Below, piece after piece: positions 1 through 8,784 of a stretch of DNA of 64,000 nucleotides. The position numbers and the translations under genes were made by a program. The stretch's first letter is position 1. Each line of letters opens with the position of its first letter. This DNA is from Micavibrio sp. UBA2705. Lineage in GTDB: Bacteria > Pseudomonadota > Alphaproteobacteria > Micavibrionales > Micavibrionaceae. The stretch lies in contig DELD01000002.1 of NCBI GenBank assembly GCA_002354205.1, positions 924-64,923 on the forward strand, written 5' to 3'. The notes beneath the pieces were generated by a model. The model was not told the DNA's origin and searched no databases. It saw only the letters and a program-made list of their open reading frames with translations.

Positions 1-715
1 GTGCTGTTGCTGTTGATGTGGATGGCGTAGGCTCTGGCATTGCCATTACTGGCATATCCGGCACAGATGGCGTTGGCGCTGCTGGCACCGGCATATCTGG
101 AACAGGTAATTCTGCAACTGGCGTTTGCTGCGCATCAAAATCAGGAACTGATGGTGTCGGCGCAGAAAAATCTGGCATAGGTGTCAGACCACCTTGCGCT
201 GTGCCGCCCATATCCATTTTAGGAAACTCAATCGCTGCAGCGTTATTCGCATTATGCGGCGCAGAATCATCATCCATCACCATTGCTGTTGGCATTGGCG
301 GCATTTCGCCCATATCCATCGCCGAAGAGTTGACATCAGGCATATCTGGCGCTGACATATTAGCCAAAGCTGCCTCTTGCTGTGCATTTTGGCCCGTCGC
401 TGCCATGTTTTGAGGCTGCGTGCCCTGACCATTACCGCCTGGCATTTTGCCACCAAGTACAGTGAAGTAAACAGCGCCGCCAGCGCCGCCTAAAACAATG
501 AGAATGAAAAGCAATTTACCGAAACCGCCTTTTTTCTTTTTCTTTGCTGGCGCGCCCTGAGCCGCAGGGTCAAGAGAATCTGCGTTATCGTCCCAATCTT
601 CAAAATCATCTTCCCAATCATCACCCTCTGCAGAGTCAAGATCATCCATTAAACCATCGTCTAAATCGGCGTTTAGATCGTCAAAATCATCTTCAAAATT
701 GTTTTCATCACTCAT
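1..715 (-). CDS. IcmG/DotF-position inner-membrane protein of Dot/Icm T4SS (3' end outside window)
   Basis: The reading frame starts at ATG 713-715 and stays open to the window edge (238 codons seen). The first ~50 residues are very acidic (MSDENNFEDDFDDLNADLDD at the start), then a lysine stretch (KKKKK) and one membrane segment (about residues 64-82, LLFILIVLGGAGGAVYF), then a Pro/Met/Ala-rich tail with repeated PDMP and APTPSVPD units. This is the layout of IcmG/DotF: short cytoplasmic part, one TM, periplasmic part. In Legionella icmG follows icmL-K-E, the order seen here, so the assignment rests on position and topology rather than on sequence similarity. A terminator separates it from icmE, so it probably has its own promoter. 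The C-terminal end is not visible. Confidence 0.6.
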   Translation of the reverse strand, partial: MSDENNFEDDFDDLNADLDDGLMDDLDSAEGDDWEDDFEDWDDNADSLDPAAQGAPAKKKKKGGFGKLLFILIVLGGAGGAVYFTVLGGKMPGGNGQGTQPQNMAATGQNAQQEAALANMSAPDMPDVNSSAMDMGEMPPMPTAMVMDDDSAPHNANNAAAIEFPKMDMGGTAQGGLTPMPDFSAPTPSVPDFDAQQTPVAELPVPDMPVPAAPTPSVPDMPVMAMPEPTPSTSTATA

Positions 716-765
716 CACGACTGCACTTTCATTTCTTTTTATACTGTTATAAGAAACTATAAAAA

Positions 766-790
766 AACAGGCCTTTAATCAAGGCCTGTT
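766..790 (-). terminator. Rho-independent terminator after icmE/dotG
   Basis: A perfect 10-bp stem (AACAGGCCTT / AAGGCCTGTT) with a 5-nt loop is followed, reading on the minus strand, by a run of seven T. It lies just downstream of the icmE stop and upstream of the icmG-like start, so it should end or attenuate the icmL-K-E transcript. Confidence 0.85.
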
Positions 791-818
791 TTCAATCTGT
801 ATTACTTTCTCCGCGCAA

Positions 819-2303
819 TTAACGTGGAAGTAAATTTAAGCTGCTTGGATCAAATCCTGCAGGCACAGCGCCCCCAGTATTTGTCGGCAAGCCACCACCT
901 GTAGCAAAGGGCGTTGCGCCATTACCAAATGGTGATGTACTACCGCCCATCGCGCCAGGAGCCCCCATACGGGCACTTTCATAAACAGGATCAACAAACA
1001 AAATCCCAATGGGCGTGCCCGCAGCAACGCGCACCATAATTTCAGTATTCTCCCCTTCTTCAAGTAAAATATCCGTAACAATCTCAGAAGCCTCACTAAC
1101 ACCTTTCAGCATTTCTTGGTTAAGGTCGAGGTCTTCCTGTGTTTCAGAAATCGTTTCACCTGTCGTACTACTAATAACACTTGTCGATCCGCCTTCAGTA
1201 ACCGCCTCTGCAACACCTTCGATGAACTTAGACGCAGCGGGCAGTAAAATACGTTTGAAATAGCGGTGGTCAACTTCAGTTGCTAGGCCAGGAAGAGACG
1301 TAGCAGGGTCAACGGCAACGCCGCTTACTGGATATGTTTTTCCATCTTTAACAATTTTATCAAAAGACAAAACGAGCTTCTCATCTTCACGGCTAAAATT
1401 ACCAAGAATTTTAGAGCCTTCAAAATGCCCCGTTAAAACGCGCGCCATAACAACGCTTGGTACATCTGAATTTGCTTCGATAAGCAGCTGACCATATAAA
1501 ATGTCACCAGGTACGATAAGCGGCTCTTCTTCTTCGCCCATCACCATTTGTTCATTGCTCATGCCATTCGCGCCCAAACCAAAGCCTGATTGATTTGCGC
1601 TCAGCCCTGCTTGCTGCCTACTCGCCATGCTCTCAAAATAAGACTGTTCATTGGTTACGGAAACACGCTCCATAGGCTTATATTCGTGGCGCTTTGCAAC
1701 GATAGCCATTTGGTCCATCATCGCTTTTGACAATTTACCAAGAGCCTGCTTGCGCGCGTCCTGAGTCGTATCCGCTTGGCGCGGCATTGTTGCCATCGCA
1801 CGCTGATTTTGAATTTCCATTAAACGGCGACGCTTATTTTCTTCATCTTGGCGGCGCATTCTTTTTTCTTGCAGGTCTTTCCACTGCGCCATGGGATCTT
1901 CGTTTTCATCCACTTCACGCGCAACGGGCGCAATTGTCGTCTTAATCGGGTCAACAGGTACAGGCACAAAGCTGTCTTGTTCTTCAACAGCTTCTTCAAA
2001 GTCTTGCTGATTTCTTGTTTCAAGTGCTTCTCTATAAATATCTGTGCTTTCTTCACCAACAGCGCCGCGAACGCCAGAAGATTGCCCTGTAGAAATTGCA
2101 GAGCTTTCAATCTTGACATCATCACTGCCGAATATGTTCACACTGATAATAATAATGATTAAGCCAACGATAATGACCCCGAATTTAAATATCGGGTTTT
2201 TGCGCCAAAGTTCTTTTATACTTTGTCCACCTTGAAAATCAGCATCCGCATCGAACTCATCAACACCGTCAAACTCATCATCAAATTGATCTTCATTACT
2301 CAT
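819..2303 (-). CDS. icmE: Dot/Icm type IV secretion core protein IcmE/DotG (TrbI/VirB10-like)
   Basis: 494 residues. DotG is the inner-membrane-anchored, VirB10-like protein that spans the periplasm and forms the central channel of the Dot/Icm core complex. Seen here: an acidic N-terminus (residues 1-25), one TM segment (about 40-60, FGVIIVGLIIIIISVNIFG), a long charged, Gln/Arg-rich linker, and a C-terminal VirB10-like domain (about 260-460) with PGDILYGQLLIEANSDVPSV, DGKTYPVSGVAVDP and a DHRYFKRILLPAASKFIEG segment. The Legionella protein is about twice as long because of pentapeptide-like repeats, which are absent here, as in IncI-plasmid TraO-type relatives. It lies 38 bp downstream of icmK in the same direction. 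ATG start at 2301-2303. Confidence 0.88.
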   Translation of the reverse strand: MSNEDQFDDEFDGVDEFDADADFQGGQSIKELWRKNPIFKFGVIIVGLIIIIISVNIFGSDDVKIESSAISTGQSSGVRGAVGEESTDIYREALETRNQQDFEEAVEEQDSFVPVPVDPIKTTIAPVAREVDENEDPMAQWKDLQEKRMRRQDEENKRRRLMEIQNQRAMATMPRQADTTQDARKQALGKLSKAMMDQMAIVAKRHEYKPMERVSVTNEQSYFESMASRQQAGLSANQSGFGLGANGMSNEQMVMGEEEEPLIVPGDILYGQLLIEANSDVPSVVMARVLTGHFEGSKILGNFSREDEKLVLSFDKIVKDGKTYPVSGVAVDPATSLPGLATEVDHRYFKRILLPAASKFIEGVAEAVTEGGSTSVISSTTGETISETQEDLDLNQEMLKGVSEASEIVTDILLEEGENTEIMVRVAAGTPIGILFVDPVYESARMGAPGAMGGSTSPFGNGATPFATGGGLPTNTGGAVPAGFDPSSLNLLPR

Positions 2304-2341
2304 GAACTTAATCCTGTAAAACTATATTAAACTTAAACAAT

Positions 2342-3562
2342 CTATTGTGAATCATCTTCTGTAAGGCTCGCACGCACCATTTTGCCACCATCAGAAAGCA
2401 AAAGGATCGGCGCAGAATTTAACTCATACACATTCATACCATCACCAGACTTTACAGAGCTGTTCCAACCAGGAGACAGCAACGTAAGCGGCGTGCGCAC
2501 ATAAACCATGCCATCAACTTTATACGCCTTAGTACGTCTATCTGCGCCTGTGACAACCAATTTTTCAGCAGATTCAGGAGGCAAACCATCCAGAACGCTC
2601 GCTAAAGTTGCGTTACCTGCCGTAATGCTCAGTGATGAATTAATTAATGGGGCATTGGCCTTTGGGCCATATTCAGGAATACGCAAATCAAGGCGATAAT
2701 AGACGCGGTCGCGGCGTGTGTTCAGACCGATAACGACAGGTGTTTGAAGACCGACCAAGCGGATCGACATATTGCCCTTTGCGAAATGTGTCGTTGGCGT
2801 AATTCTGAAAATATTCTCACCAGCAGAAGGCTTAATAATATCAAATTCACCCGCCCAAGTCATATCCAAAACGGGCCAAGGCTGTCCGGTAACATCAACA
2901 ATAGAAACGGTTGTAACCGTGCCCATTGCAACATCAATCACATCAGGAATTTGACCTGGATCTAAAGATAATGTTTTTAAGCCAACTTCTGGTGTTGGCG
3001 CGTTGTACATGATGGTATCAATTGCTTGACGATTCTCATCATATATTTCCATGAAACGGCGTATTTCTGAAGGCTTAAGCGGGAACATGCTGTCCGTCGC
3101 AATGCCATATGCATCATCGTAAAATTGTTGTTTTTCTTTTTCCGCGCGCAACTTTAACTGCTCTTCACGCGAAAGGCCGCCGACTTCTTCGGCCGTTAAG
3201 CCCGGCAATGGTGGTGGCTGATTGCCCCCTTGCTGCGGTAGTGACATCCCAGGAAGCGCTGGCGCGCGCGCAGTGCCCGCCTCAACAAAGGGCGCTCTTT
3301 TATTCGCAGAATCACCCTCTTGTCCCTGCCCGCTATCAGCCTTTGGCTGCGGCAGGCTATTTAACAAGCTCTCAAAACTCCCCATAGAAGACGCGGGAGA
3401 ATCATTTGCACTGGGCGCAGATACCGTTGGCGGCGGCGGTAGGTCTTGGGCGTCCGCAACACCTGAAGAAAATGTGAGACCTGAAGAAAATGCGATTAAC
3501 GCTGACGCAGCCGTATAAACAGATACATATTTCACTTTTCTAAAACTATTGAGAAATACCAT
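2342..3562 (-). CDS. icmK: Dot/Icm type IV secretion outer-membrane core protein IcmK/DotH
   Basis: 406 residues. DotH forms the outer-membrane ring of the Dot/Icm core with DotC and DotD and contacts DotG. The N-terminus is a signal peptide (about 1-39, hydrophobic stretch then GVADAQD), followed by a Pro/Ser/Gln-rich linker. The DotH domain starts near residue 155 with PLKPSEIRRFMEIYDENRQA and continues with a conserved GQPWPVLDMTW motif, PTTHFAKGNMSIRLVGLQTP and YRLDLRIPEYGPKA, all family hallmarks. The C-terminal part (about 310-400) is a beta-rich domain with VYVRTPLTLLSPGW. It is followed by icmE after 38 bp, so the two are probably co-transcribed. Some annotations use the name TraN for the plasmid homologue. 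Confidence 0.9.
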   Translation of the reverse strand: MVFLNSFRKVKYVSVYTAASALIAFSSGLTFSSGVADAQDLPPPPTVSAPSANDSPASSMGSFESLLNSLPQPKADSGQGQEGDSANKRAPFVEAGTARAPALPGMSLPQQGGNQPPPLPGLTAEEVGGLSREEQLKLRAEKEKQQFYDDAYGIATDSMFPLKPSEIRRFMEIYDENRQAIDTIMYNAPTPEVGLKTLSLDPGQIPDVIDVAMGTVTTVSIVDVTGQPWPVLDMTWAGEFDIIKPSAGENIFRITPTTHFAKGNMSIRLVGLQTPVVIGLNTRRDRVYYRLDLRIPEYGPKANAPLINSSLSITAGNATLASVLDGLPPESAEKLVVTGADRRTKAYKVDGMVYVRTPLTLLSPGWNSSVKSGDGMNVYELNSAPILLLSDGGKMVRASLTEDDSQ

Positions 3563-3744
3563 TGAAACTTTACCTTAATAACACTTGAAAACAAGGAAAC
3601 ATAAAAAATTTACGCATTGTGGGCAATGCATTTGCCCATAAAGCCTAGTTCTTAGCTGCGCCCCTGTCATTAACAAAAAACATTTTATCCCACATTGCCC
3701 ACATTGTTCATTAGATGTGCGCACGCATTAAATAATAAAAAGAC
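3563..3744 (-). other. icmL-icmK intergenic spacer with weak hairpin
   Basis: This 182-bp gap separates two genes of the same strand that would otherwise be expected to be tightly linked. It holds a 7-bp inverted repeat (3620-3626 TGGGCAA / 3632-3638 TTGCCCA), followed on the minus strand by a T-rich stretch about 12 nt later. CATTGCCCAC occurs again near 3692-3701, making a second inverted copy of the same element. This could be a weak attenuator or an operator; nothing coding is seen. Confidence 0.3.
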
Positions 3745-4503
3745 TTAACCATAAAAAGAAATCCATTGCTCAATACCCACACCATTCGGGCTTTCAAGCT
3801 TTGGTACACGCACAACAGTAAGCGTCACGCGCAGAGAATCTGTCTTACGCTGAGAGCCTGATTGATACGTCACAATCAGCGGTATCTCGATCCGCCAGGA
3901 ATAGCGGCCATTATCAAGCCCTTCCCACAAAAGCACCGGCGCGGCGCGCGGCGCAGCCGTCACAACTTGTCTGTTATTTTGCACCATCTCCAAAATACTC
4001 GAACGCTCAAGAGCGGTTGTAAAACTCTCCCAGCCCGTACGCGTGAAATTACGTGAAGATTCTTGTAAGCGGCGGCGATAATCATGAAAACCAAAGGTCA
4101 AGACTTCCGTTGCTGCCTGTGCCACCCAAGACATCAAAGCTGGGTTAGATAGGTTCGGCTGTGAGAGCGACACCATTGGCACTAAACGGCCATCTACTGT
4201 CGTTGCAAAATATCTATCTTGTGGCTGGTGAACATTAATAACGAAAAACATTGCACCAATCAGCATGATCATGCTGACAACAAGAAACAAAACCGTTTTT
4301 TGCAGCGTACGATAACCATCGCGGTAATATTCATTACGGATTACAACAGCGCCGACCCCCTTTTCAAAAGGACGAACATCATCACTTCCCGCTGCATCTT
4401 GCGCATTTTGCGCGCCACCACCAGCAGGTTTGGGTTTTTTCTTCCCTGTACGTTTTACAGTCTTTTTAGAAGGGTCAATAGCTTGTTGCTGTGGGTCTGA
4501 CAT
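3745..4503 (-). CDS. icmL: Dot/Icm type IV secretion inner-membrane protein IcmL/DotI
   Basis: 252 residues. DotI (plasmid TraM) is a single-pass inner-membrane protein with a VirB8-like periplasmic domain and forms the DotI-DotJ complex. Seen here: a basic, Lys/Pro-rich cytoplasmic tail (residues 1-45), FEKGVGAVVIRNEYYRDGYR before the membrane, a TM segment (about 70-90, VLFLVVSMIMLIGAMFFVI), then the VirB8-like region with ALMSWVAQAATEVLTFGFHD, an R-rich helix, and the family's typical end: LTVVRVPKLESPNGVGIEQW. Length and motifs fit full-length IcmL. It is the first of the minus-strand Dot/Icm genes in the window and is transcribed away from the five-paralog block. Confidence 0.9.
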   Translation of the reverse strand: MSDPQQQAIDPSKKTVKRTGKKKPKPAGGGAQNAQDAAGSDDVRPFEKGVGAVVIRNEYYRDGYRTLQKTVLFLVVSMIMLIGAMFFVINVHQPQDRYFATTVDGRLVPMVSLSQPNLSNPALMSWVAQAATEVLTFGFHDYRRRLQESSRNFTRTGWESFTTALERSSILEMVQNNRQVVTAAPRAAPVLLWEGLDNGRYSWRIEIPLIVTYQSGSQRKTDSLRVTLTVVRVPKLESPNGVGIEQWISFYG

Positions 4504-4849
4504 CGTGAGTACCTAAAGATTTCAACGCGATAAACTGGTGTTTCGCAAAAGTTTTGAACATAAAAGAACGGCACAAAAGGACTGCGCCAATTACAACCAT
4601 ACACAGTTATGATACGATAGCCTTATTGTCTACGCAAGCACATAAATAAAACCGCCCCATTCAGTGCCCTTAAAAAATTTCAAAATCTTTCGTGCAAAAA
4701 AATCTACGCTATGATAAAATTTATAGTCATATGGATATGTTCTGCTTGTTTGCAAGCGCCGCGAACGACATTCGTGTGATGGCCTAAAGGCGGGCTTATA
4801 TTTTAATACGGGCTAAACTATCGTGGTTTTTTGGTAATCTAGGGGCACA
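4504..4849. promoter_or_regulatory. Divergent control region between icmL and the five-paralog operon
   Basis: 346 bp without a gene between oppositely oriented transcription units, so it must hold the promoters for icmL (minus) and for the paralog operon (plus). The plus-side candidate is the AT-rich TATATT at 4797-4802, but no convincing -35 partner is seen. A strong ribosome-binding site (TAGGGG) sits just before the ATG at 4850. I could not define the promoters more exactly. Confidence 0.4.
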
Positions 4850-6262
4850 ATGCACAAAAAACAAAACGTCATAACGCGCAGCGCATCAACAAAGGTGAAG
4901 CATCTATTTGTTTTTACCATTACGTTTCTGTGCCTAAACTTTGCCCTCACTAAAGTCGCTAACGCCTGTTGTAACTGCTGTCTTTGGAATACACATATTC
5001 AAGAAAGCGCACAAACTTACACCGATACGGTATCGGTTGCCGCTGATGGTTTTGAGGCTCTGGTCGATTTTCTTTATGCTGATGGGGACGACACCTTTTG
5101 GAATAAGCAAATTTTGCCACAGCTACGCATAATGACTATGGAACTGACAACAGCGACCCTTGCCTTTAATGCCGTTATAGGCGCATTTTTTGACGCGCAA
5201 AGCTTGCAAGACTCAATCATGCGCATGCAAACGCTTTCCGCGGAAACTGCGCGCAACCAAATACCTTCGGTTTCTATGTGTCAATATGCCACATTATCAA
5301 AATCACTCACAGCCTCTGAAGTTGCGCAAAAAGAAACGACCCGCGCCATATCTGTGCTAAGTCTAAAGCGCAACACGCTTAACAATAAATTGCAAAGCTC
5401 CAAAAGCCCGAATGAAGATGTAAAATCACGCATCAGTCAATTTAAGTCAAAATATTGTATCGGCATTAGCGATTCAGCTGAATTTTCAGGGTTGCTCGGC
5501 ACTTTATGTACAGCGCCCGCGCCGCCTGCTGATCCAAATACTATACCGCCATTAGGATCAAGAAAGAGAAACAAAGACATAAATTTTGTGCAGACCCTCG
5601 GCTTGCCGAAGACAATCTCTGCTGCTCTTTACCCGAATACTTATGGCCCCACCGAAAGCGTTTCGCAATTTGAAGACATCATTGCGCTGAGTAAGAATCT
5701 TTATGGCAGTGTGAATATGAGCGCCGCCACCAAAGAAGAATTAACACCAAAAACAGGCAACGCATCGCAATATAACATCATAAAGCGCCGCGCCCTGCAA
5801 GCCAAACGCAATGTCGCACAGCATAGCTTTGCAAATTATGTCGGCCTCAAGGCCGCAACAGACCGCGCCGATGGCAGCGAGCTGAGCGTTAAGCCACAAA
5901 TTGAAGGTCTTCTCAGCCTGATGGGCGTTGATAACAGCGCAGGCAATAAATACACCGATTATTTTGCCAAAGCAGGCAATGAGCTTACAGAATCAAGCCC
6001 TAGCTATTGGACACAAATGGAGGTTCTGACAAAAACGCTCTATCAAGACCCGCGTTTTTACGCCAGCCTCTATGACAATCCAGCAAACGTAAAAAGACAG
6101 CAAGCCGCAATGAAAGCTATTGAGTTAATGCAAGAACGCGACATACACGAAACATCGCTGCGCACAGAAACCCTACTCTCATTATGGCTCGATTCAGAGC
6201 TAGAAAACTACGGAAAAGATATCGTTCAAGACTGGACCAATATGAAAGCCGCGAAAGAATGA
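4850..6262 (+). CDS. Exported Cys-motif protein, paralog 1 of 5 (T4SS-adjacent, unknown family)
   Basis: 470 residues; I do not recognise the family. A signal peptide (1-39, ending KVANA) is followed directly by a CCNCC cluster (Cys 40, 41, 43, 44). The central motif shared by all five tandem proteins is MTMELTTATL..IGAFFD..MQTLSAETARNQIPSVSMC, then a SLSK-type patch. Later come a conserved YC site, KDINF, AKRNVAQHSFANYVGLKA, and a C-terminal block SYWTQMEVLTKTLYQDPRF, LYDNPANVKRQ, LMQERD. The spacing of Met, Cys and aromatic residues is kept in all copies. There is no Walker, protease or nuclease motif. Its last bases overlap the next start (ATGA), so the operon is translationally coupled. 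Being divergent from Dot/Icm genes, it may be an extra periplasmic or surface part, or a substrate, of that system; this is inference. Confidence 0.75.
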   Translation: MHKKQNVITRSASTKVKHLFVFTITFLCLNFALTKVANACCNCCLWNTHIQESAQTYTDTVSVAADGFEALVDFLYADGDDTFWNKQILPQLRIMTMELTTATLAFNAVIGAFFDAQSLQDSIMRMQTLSAETARNQIPSVSMCQYATLSKSLTASEVAQKETTRAISVLSLKRNTLNNKLQSSKSPNEDVKSRISQFKSKYCIGISDSAEFSGLLGTLCTAPAPPADPNTIPPLGSRKRNKDINFVQTLGLPKTISAALYPNTYGPTESVSQFEDIIALSKNLYGSVNMSAATKEELTPKTGNASQYNIIKRRALQAKRNVAQHSFANYVGLKAATDRADGSELSVKPQIEGLLSLMGVDNSAGNKYTDYFAKAGNELTESSPSYWTQMEVLTKTLYQDPRFYASLYDNPANVKRQQAAMKAIELMQERDIHETSLRTETLLSLWLDSELENYGKDIVQDWTNMKAAKE

Positions 6263-7605
6263 TGCCATTTGATAAAAAAGCCCCTGAACAAAAGATGGCA
6301 ACACAACACGAAAAGCCGCGCCCCGCTAAGCGCAGTCTTCGCAGAATGCTGCGCCTGTGTTTCTTTATGCTGGCGCTATTTTGCGTTACGCTTACCCCCA
6401 CAAAACAAGCACAAGCGCGCTGCTGTTACTGCTGCATAGAACCCGCGCAGCAGGCCATGCACGCCGCCCTTATTGGCCTTGTTATAGCAGCGCAAAATGC
6501 AGAATTTAAAACATTGCGCGACACGTTATTATCACAAACATGGTGGCATGCCGGCGTTGCGCCCCTCGCAAAAAGAGCAACACGAGAGCTTGTTACAAAT
6601 GGTTGGTCGCTCGTCGCCTCGTTTGGCGCGATGCTTGATGGCAAGCTAATTAATGATAGAATCCTTGATATGCAGGTGCTCTCTGCAAAGTCAGCCCAGC
6701 GGCATATGCCCTCCAAAGCCATGTGTAAATTTGCATCACTAAGTAAATCAATGGCACAGGCCGATCAACGCGCAAAAATGGTGCATGATGTTTTAGGCGA
6801 ATTTTCACTGCGCCGCGTATTAGGACAGGCAGAAACCATTGGCGCAACCGAAACCAAAGATATCGCAGGCCGCCTAAGAGCGACCTTAGAAAACCATTGT
6901 GGGCCAAATGAATTTGGCGGCGAAGTGACCGCGATCTGCCCTATTGGCCCAGGTAGCCCAACGACAACACCCTATACAGCCAAAGATATTAACTTTACAA
7001 ATGCCATAGATGTCCCTGACACTATTAATATTGGCCTTGATTCAGCGATTATCGGTATAAATACAGAAGACGAAACCGCCAATGTCATGGCGATGAAAAC
7101 AATGCTCTATAACCACCAAGCCGCACCACGCATTGGTAAAAAAGACTTACAAAACAACTATAGTGGGCAACAAAGCCGCTACTTAGATTGGCGCGGCACC
7201 GTTGCCAAAAGAACCGTTGCTGAAAACAGCTTTGATGCCATTATTGGCATGAAGGCCGCCAGCGGCGTTGCCGTCAAAGAAGAGTATAAATTACAATTAG
7301 AGAGCCTTGGCATGTCCGCCGCCGAAAGTGAAGCCATCGCTAAAACTGCGCCAAGTTACTGGGCGCAAATGGAACATTTAACGAAGAAGCTTTACCAAAA
7401 CACAAATTTCTTTGTCAATCTCTATGACGGGCCAGATAACGTGCTGAGACAAAGCGCTTCAATGGATGCGATATCCTTAATGCAAATGCGTGATTACTAT
7501 AATTCATTAATACGCTCAGAAATGGCACTATCTATCTTACTCGACACTGAAGTCGGCAAAGAGATCGGCGCTTTAAACAACGCATTAAATCAGTGGGGGC
7601 ATTAG
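6259..7605 (+). CDS. Exported Cys-motif protein, paralog 2 of 5 (unknown family)
   Basis: 448 residues from the ATG at 6259, which overlaps the previous stop codon as ATGA. An in-frame ATG at 6184 would overlap the upstream gene by about 80 bp and is less likely. The N-terminus is basic, then hydrophobic (about 30-46, MLRLCFFMLALFCVTLT), ends KQAQA, and is followed by RCCYCC (Cys 55, 56, 58, 59). The shared central motif reads GAMLDG..ILDMQVLSAKSAQRHMPSKAMCKFASLSKSMA, followed by a conserved HCGP (Cys), AKDINF, VAENSFDAIIGMKAA, and the C-terminal block SYWAQMEHLTKKLYQNTNFF, LYDGPDNVLRQSA, LMQMRD, R.EMALS. The Cys before its central variable loop and the acidic DTEDE-type segment are shared with paralogs 3 and 4. 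Function unknown. Confidence 0.75.
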   Translation: MMPFDKKAPEQKMATQHEKPRPAKRSLRRMLRLCFFMLALFCVTLTPTKQAQARCCYCCIEPAQQAMHAALIGLVIAAQNAEFKTLRDTLLSQTWWHAGVAPLAKRATRELVTNGWSLVASFGAMLDGKLINDRILDMQVLSAKSAQRHMPSKAMCKFASLSKSMAQADQRAKMVHDVLGEFSLRRVLGQAETIGATETKDIAGRLRATLENHCGPNEFGGEVTAICPIGPGSPTTTPYTAKDINFTNAIDVPDTINIGLDSAIIGINTEDETANVMAMKTMLYNHQAAPRIGKKDLQNNYSGQQSRYLDWRGTVAKRTVAENSFDAIIGMKAASGVAVKEEYKLQLESLGMSAAESEAIAKTAPSYWAQMEHLTKKLYQNTNFFVNLYDGPDNVLRQSASMDAISLMQMRDYYNSLIRSEMALSILLDTEVGKEIGALNNALNQWGH

Positions 7606-7608
7606 GAC

Positions 7609-8784
7609 ATGATCGGCAAGAACATTAGACGCCTCATGGCAATATTACTGATTATCGCCGCATTGCAAGCACCGCTATCTCGTGATGCGAAGGCTTATTG
7701 CTGCCTATGTACAGAATGTATTTCAATCGGCGCGATGCTCGGAGCAGCAGGATCAGGCCTTGTTGCCGATATCACAGCAAAAGTCAGCACATTTTTTGCA
7801 TCCAATATTATTGGCACGCTAACAAACGGGCTTTTCAAAGGCGCATTACAGAGCATGACCATGGAGCTTGTCACAGCGGGGCAATCATTAGTACCTCCCA
7901 TAGGGGCGATGCTTGACGGCCAAGCGCATATAAACGCAATAAAAGAAATGCAAACCTTACAGGCACACACTGCGCGCGATCAAATGCCCTCCGTTGCAAT
8001 GTGCCAATTCGCATCTTTATCAAAATCTATAGCCTCAGCCGATCAACAACGCAACCTAACGCAAGAGATTTTAAGTAAGCGTTCCCTTGATCGTCAGCTC
8101 GGCCTGCCCGGCCTGGTAGGCGCGGGAGGTTCGACCGCTCAGCAAAGCAACTTAGCCTCGCGCTTCGCGCAATATTTAACAGCATATTGTGACCCCAATG
8201 ACGAAAACGGCATCCTTGGCGAAGCCCTTGGCAATAAATGCGCAGGCCCCGATAACCGTATCAATCGCGACATTGATTTTACAGGGCTTCTCCAAGGTGA
8301 TTTAACCCTCAATCTTGACTTCACTGTCCCTGTAGATACAGAAGACGAAACAGACATATTCAATATGGAAGCAAATTTATATTCAAGTGATGTCGTCCTA
8401 CGCCCGAAAGACAACGTCCTCAAAAACCCTGACAACCGAGACAATTACTTAGCGCTACGCTCGCTTCTTGCAAAAAAATCTGTCGCCGAGAATAGTTTCC
8501 ACGCACTGGTCGCATTAAAAACAGAAAATCAGTTTAGCAATACTTCTTATTTTGAAGATATGCATCGACTAACAAAAGGCTCGTATCAAGACCCCGCCTT
8601 TTACGTCACACTTTATGATAACCCTGCCAATGTTTTACGACAAAATGCCGCTATGCAGGGCATCGGCCTCATGCAACAGCGTGATATTTTTGAAAGCCAA
8701 ATCCGCTCGGAAATGCTGCTTTCTGTCCTGCTTGAAACAAAGTTAGAGCAAAGCTCTAAAGACACAATTGGGGGCGTTAAATAA
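7609..8784 (+). CDS. Exported Cys-motif protein, paralog 3 of 5 (unknown family)
   Basis: 391 residues, the shortest copy. It begins 3 bp after the previous stop. Signal peptide about 1-29 (RLMAILLIIAALQAPL ... DAKA), then YCCLCTEC (Cys 31, 32, 34, 37). Central motif: MTMELVTAGQSLVPPIGAML followed by DG, then MQTLQAHTARDQMPSVAMCQ and FASLSKSIASADQQR. Then SLDRQLGLPG, YCDPNDENG, a CAGP motif, NRDIDF, a DTEDETDIFNMEANLYSS segment, LLAKKSVAENSFHALVALK, and a shortened route to the C-terminal block YFEDMHRLTKGSYQDPAFY, LYDNPANVLRQNAAM, LMQQRD, RSEMLLSVLLE. Closest by eye to paralog 4. Probably periplasmic or surface exposed, with disulfides likely given the conserved cysteines; role unknown. Confidence 0.75.
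   Translation: MIGKNIRRLMAILLIIAALQAPLSRDAKAYCCLCTECISIGAMLGAAGSGLVADITAKVSTFFASNIIGTLTNGLFKGALQSMTMELVTAGQSLVPPIGAMLDGQAHINAIKEMQTLQAHTARDQMPSVAMCQFASLSKSIASADQQRNLTQEILSKRSLDRQLGLPGLVGAGGSTAQQSNLASRFAQYLTAYCDPNDENGILGEALGNKCAGPDNRINRDIDFTGLLQGDLTLNLDFTVPVDTEDETDIFNMEANLYSSDVVLRPKDNVLKNPDNRDNYLALRSLLAKKSVAENSFHALVALKTENQFSNTSYFEDMHRLTKGSYQDPAFYVTLYDNPANVLRQNAAMQGIGLMQQRDIFESQIRSEMLLSVLLETKLEQSSKDTIGGVK

Noticed and set aside
18..413. 131-residue plus-strand reading frame rich in Gly/Ser/Ile
   Set aside because: It is the antisense of the proline-rich repeats of the IcmG-position gene; the repetitive DNA keeps the opposite frame open.
4504..4849. tRNA, small RNA or origin in the longest intergenic stretches (also 31382-31655, 32272-32624, 52329-52663)
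   Set aside because: No cloverleaf, CCA end, DnaA-box cluster or direct-repeat array could be seen.
4941..4990. Lipobox in paralog 1 (VANAC)
   Set aside because: The residues before Cys do not fit the usual [LVI][ASTVI][GAS]C rule, and the other paralogs have R or Y before the Cys pair, so I did not call lipoproteins.
6184..6258. Longer N-terminus for paralog 2
   Set aside because: It would overlap the previous gene by about 80 bp and place an extra charged stretch in front of the signal peptide; the ATGA overlap at 6259 is the normal start.
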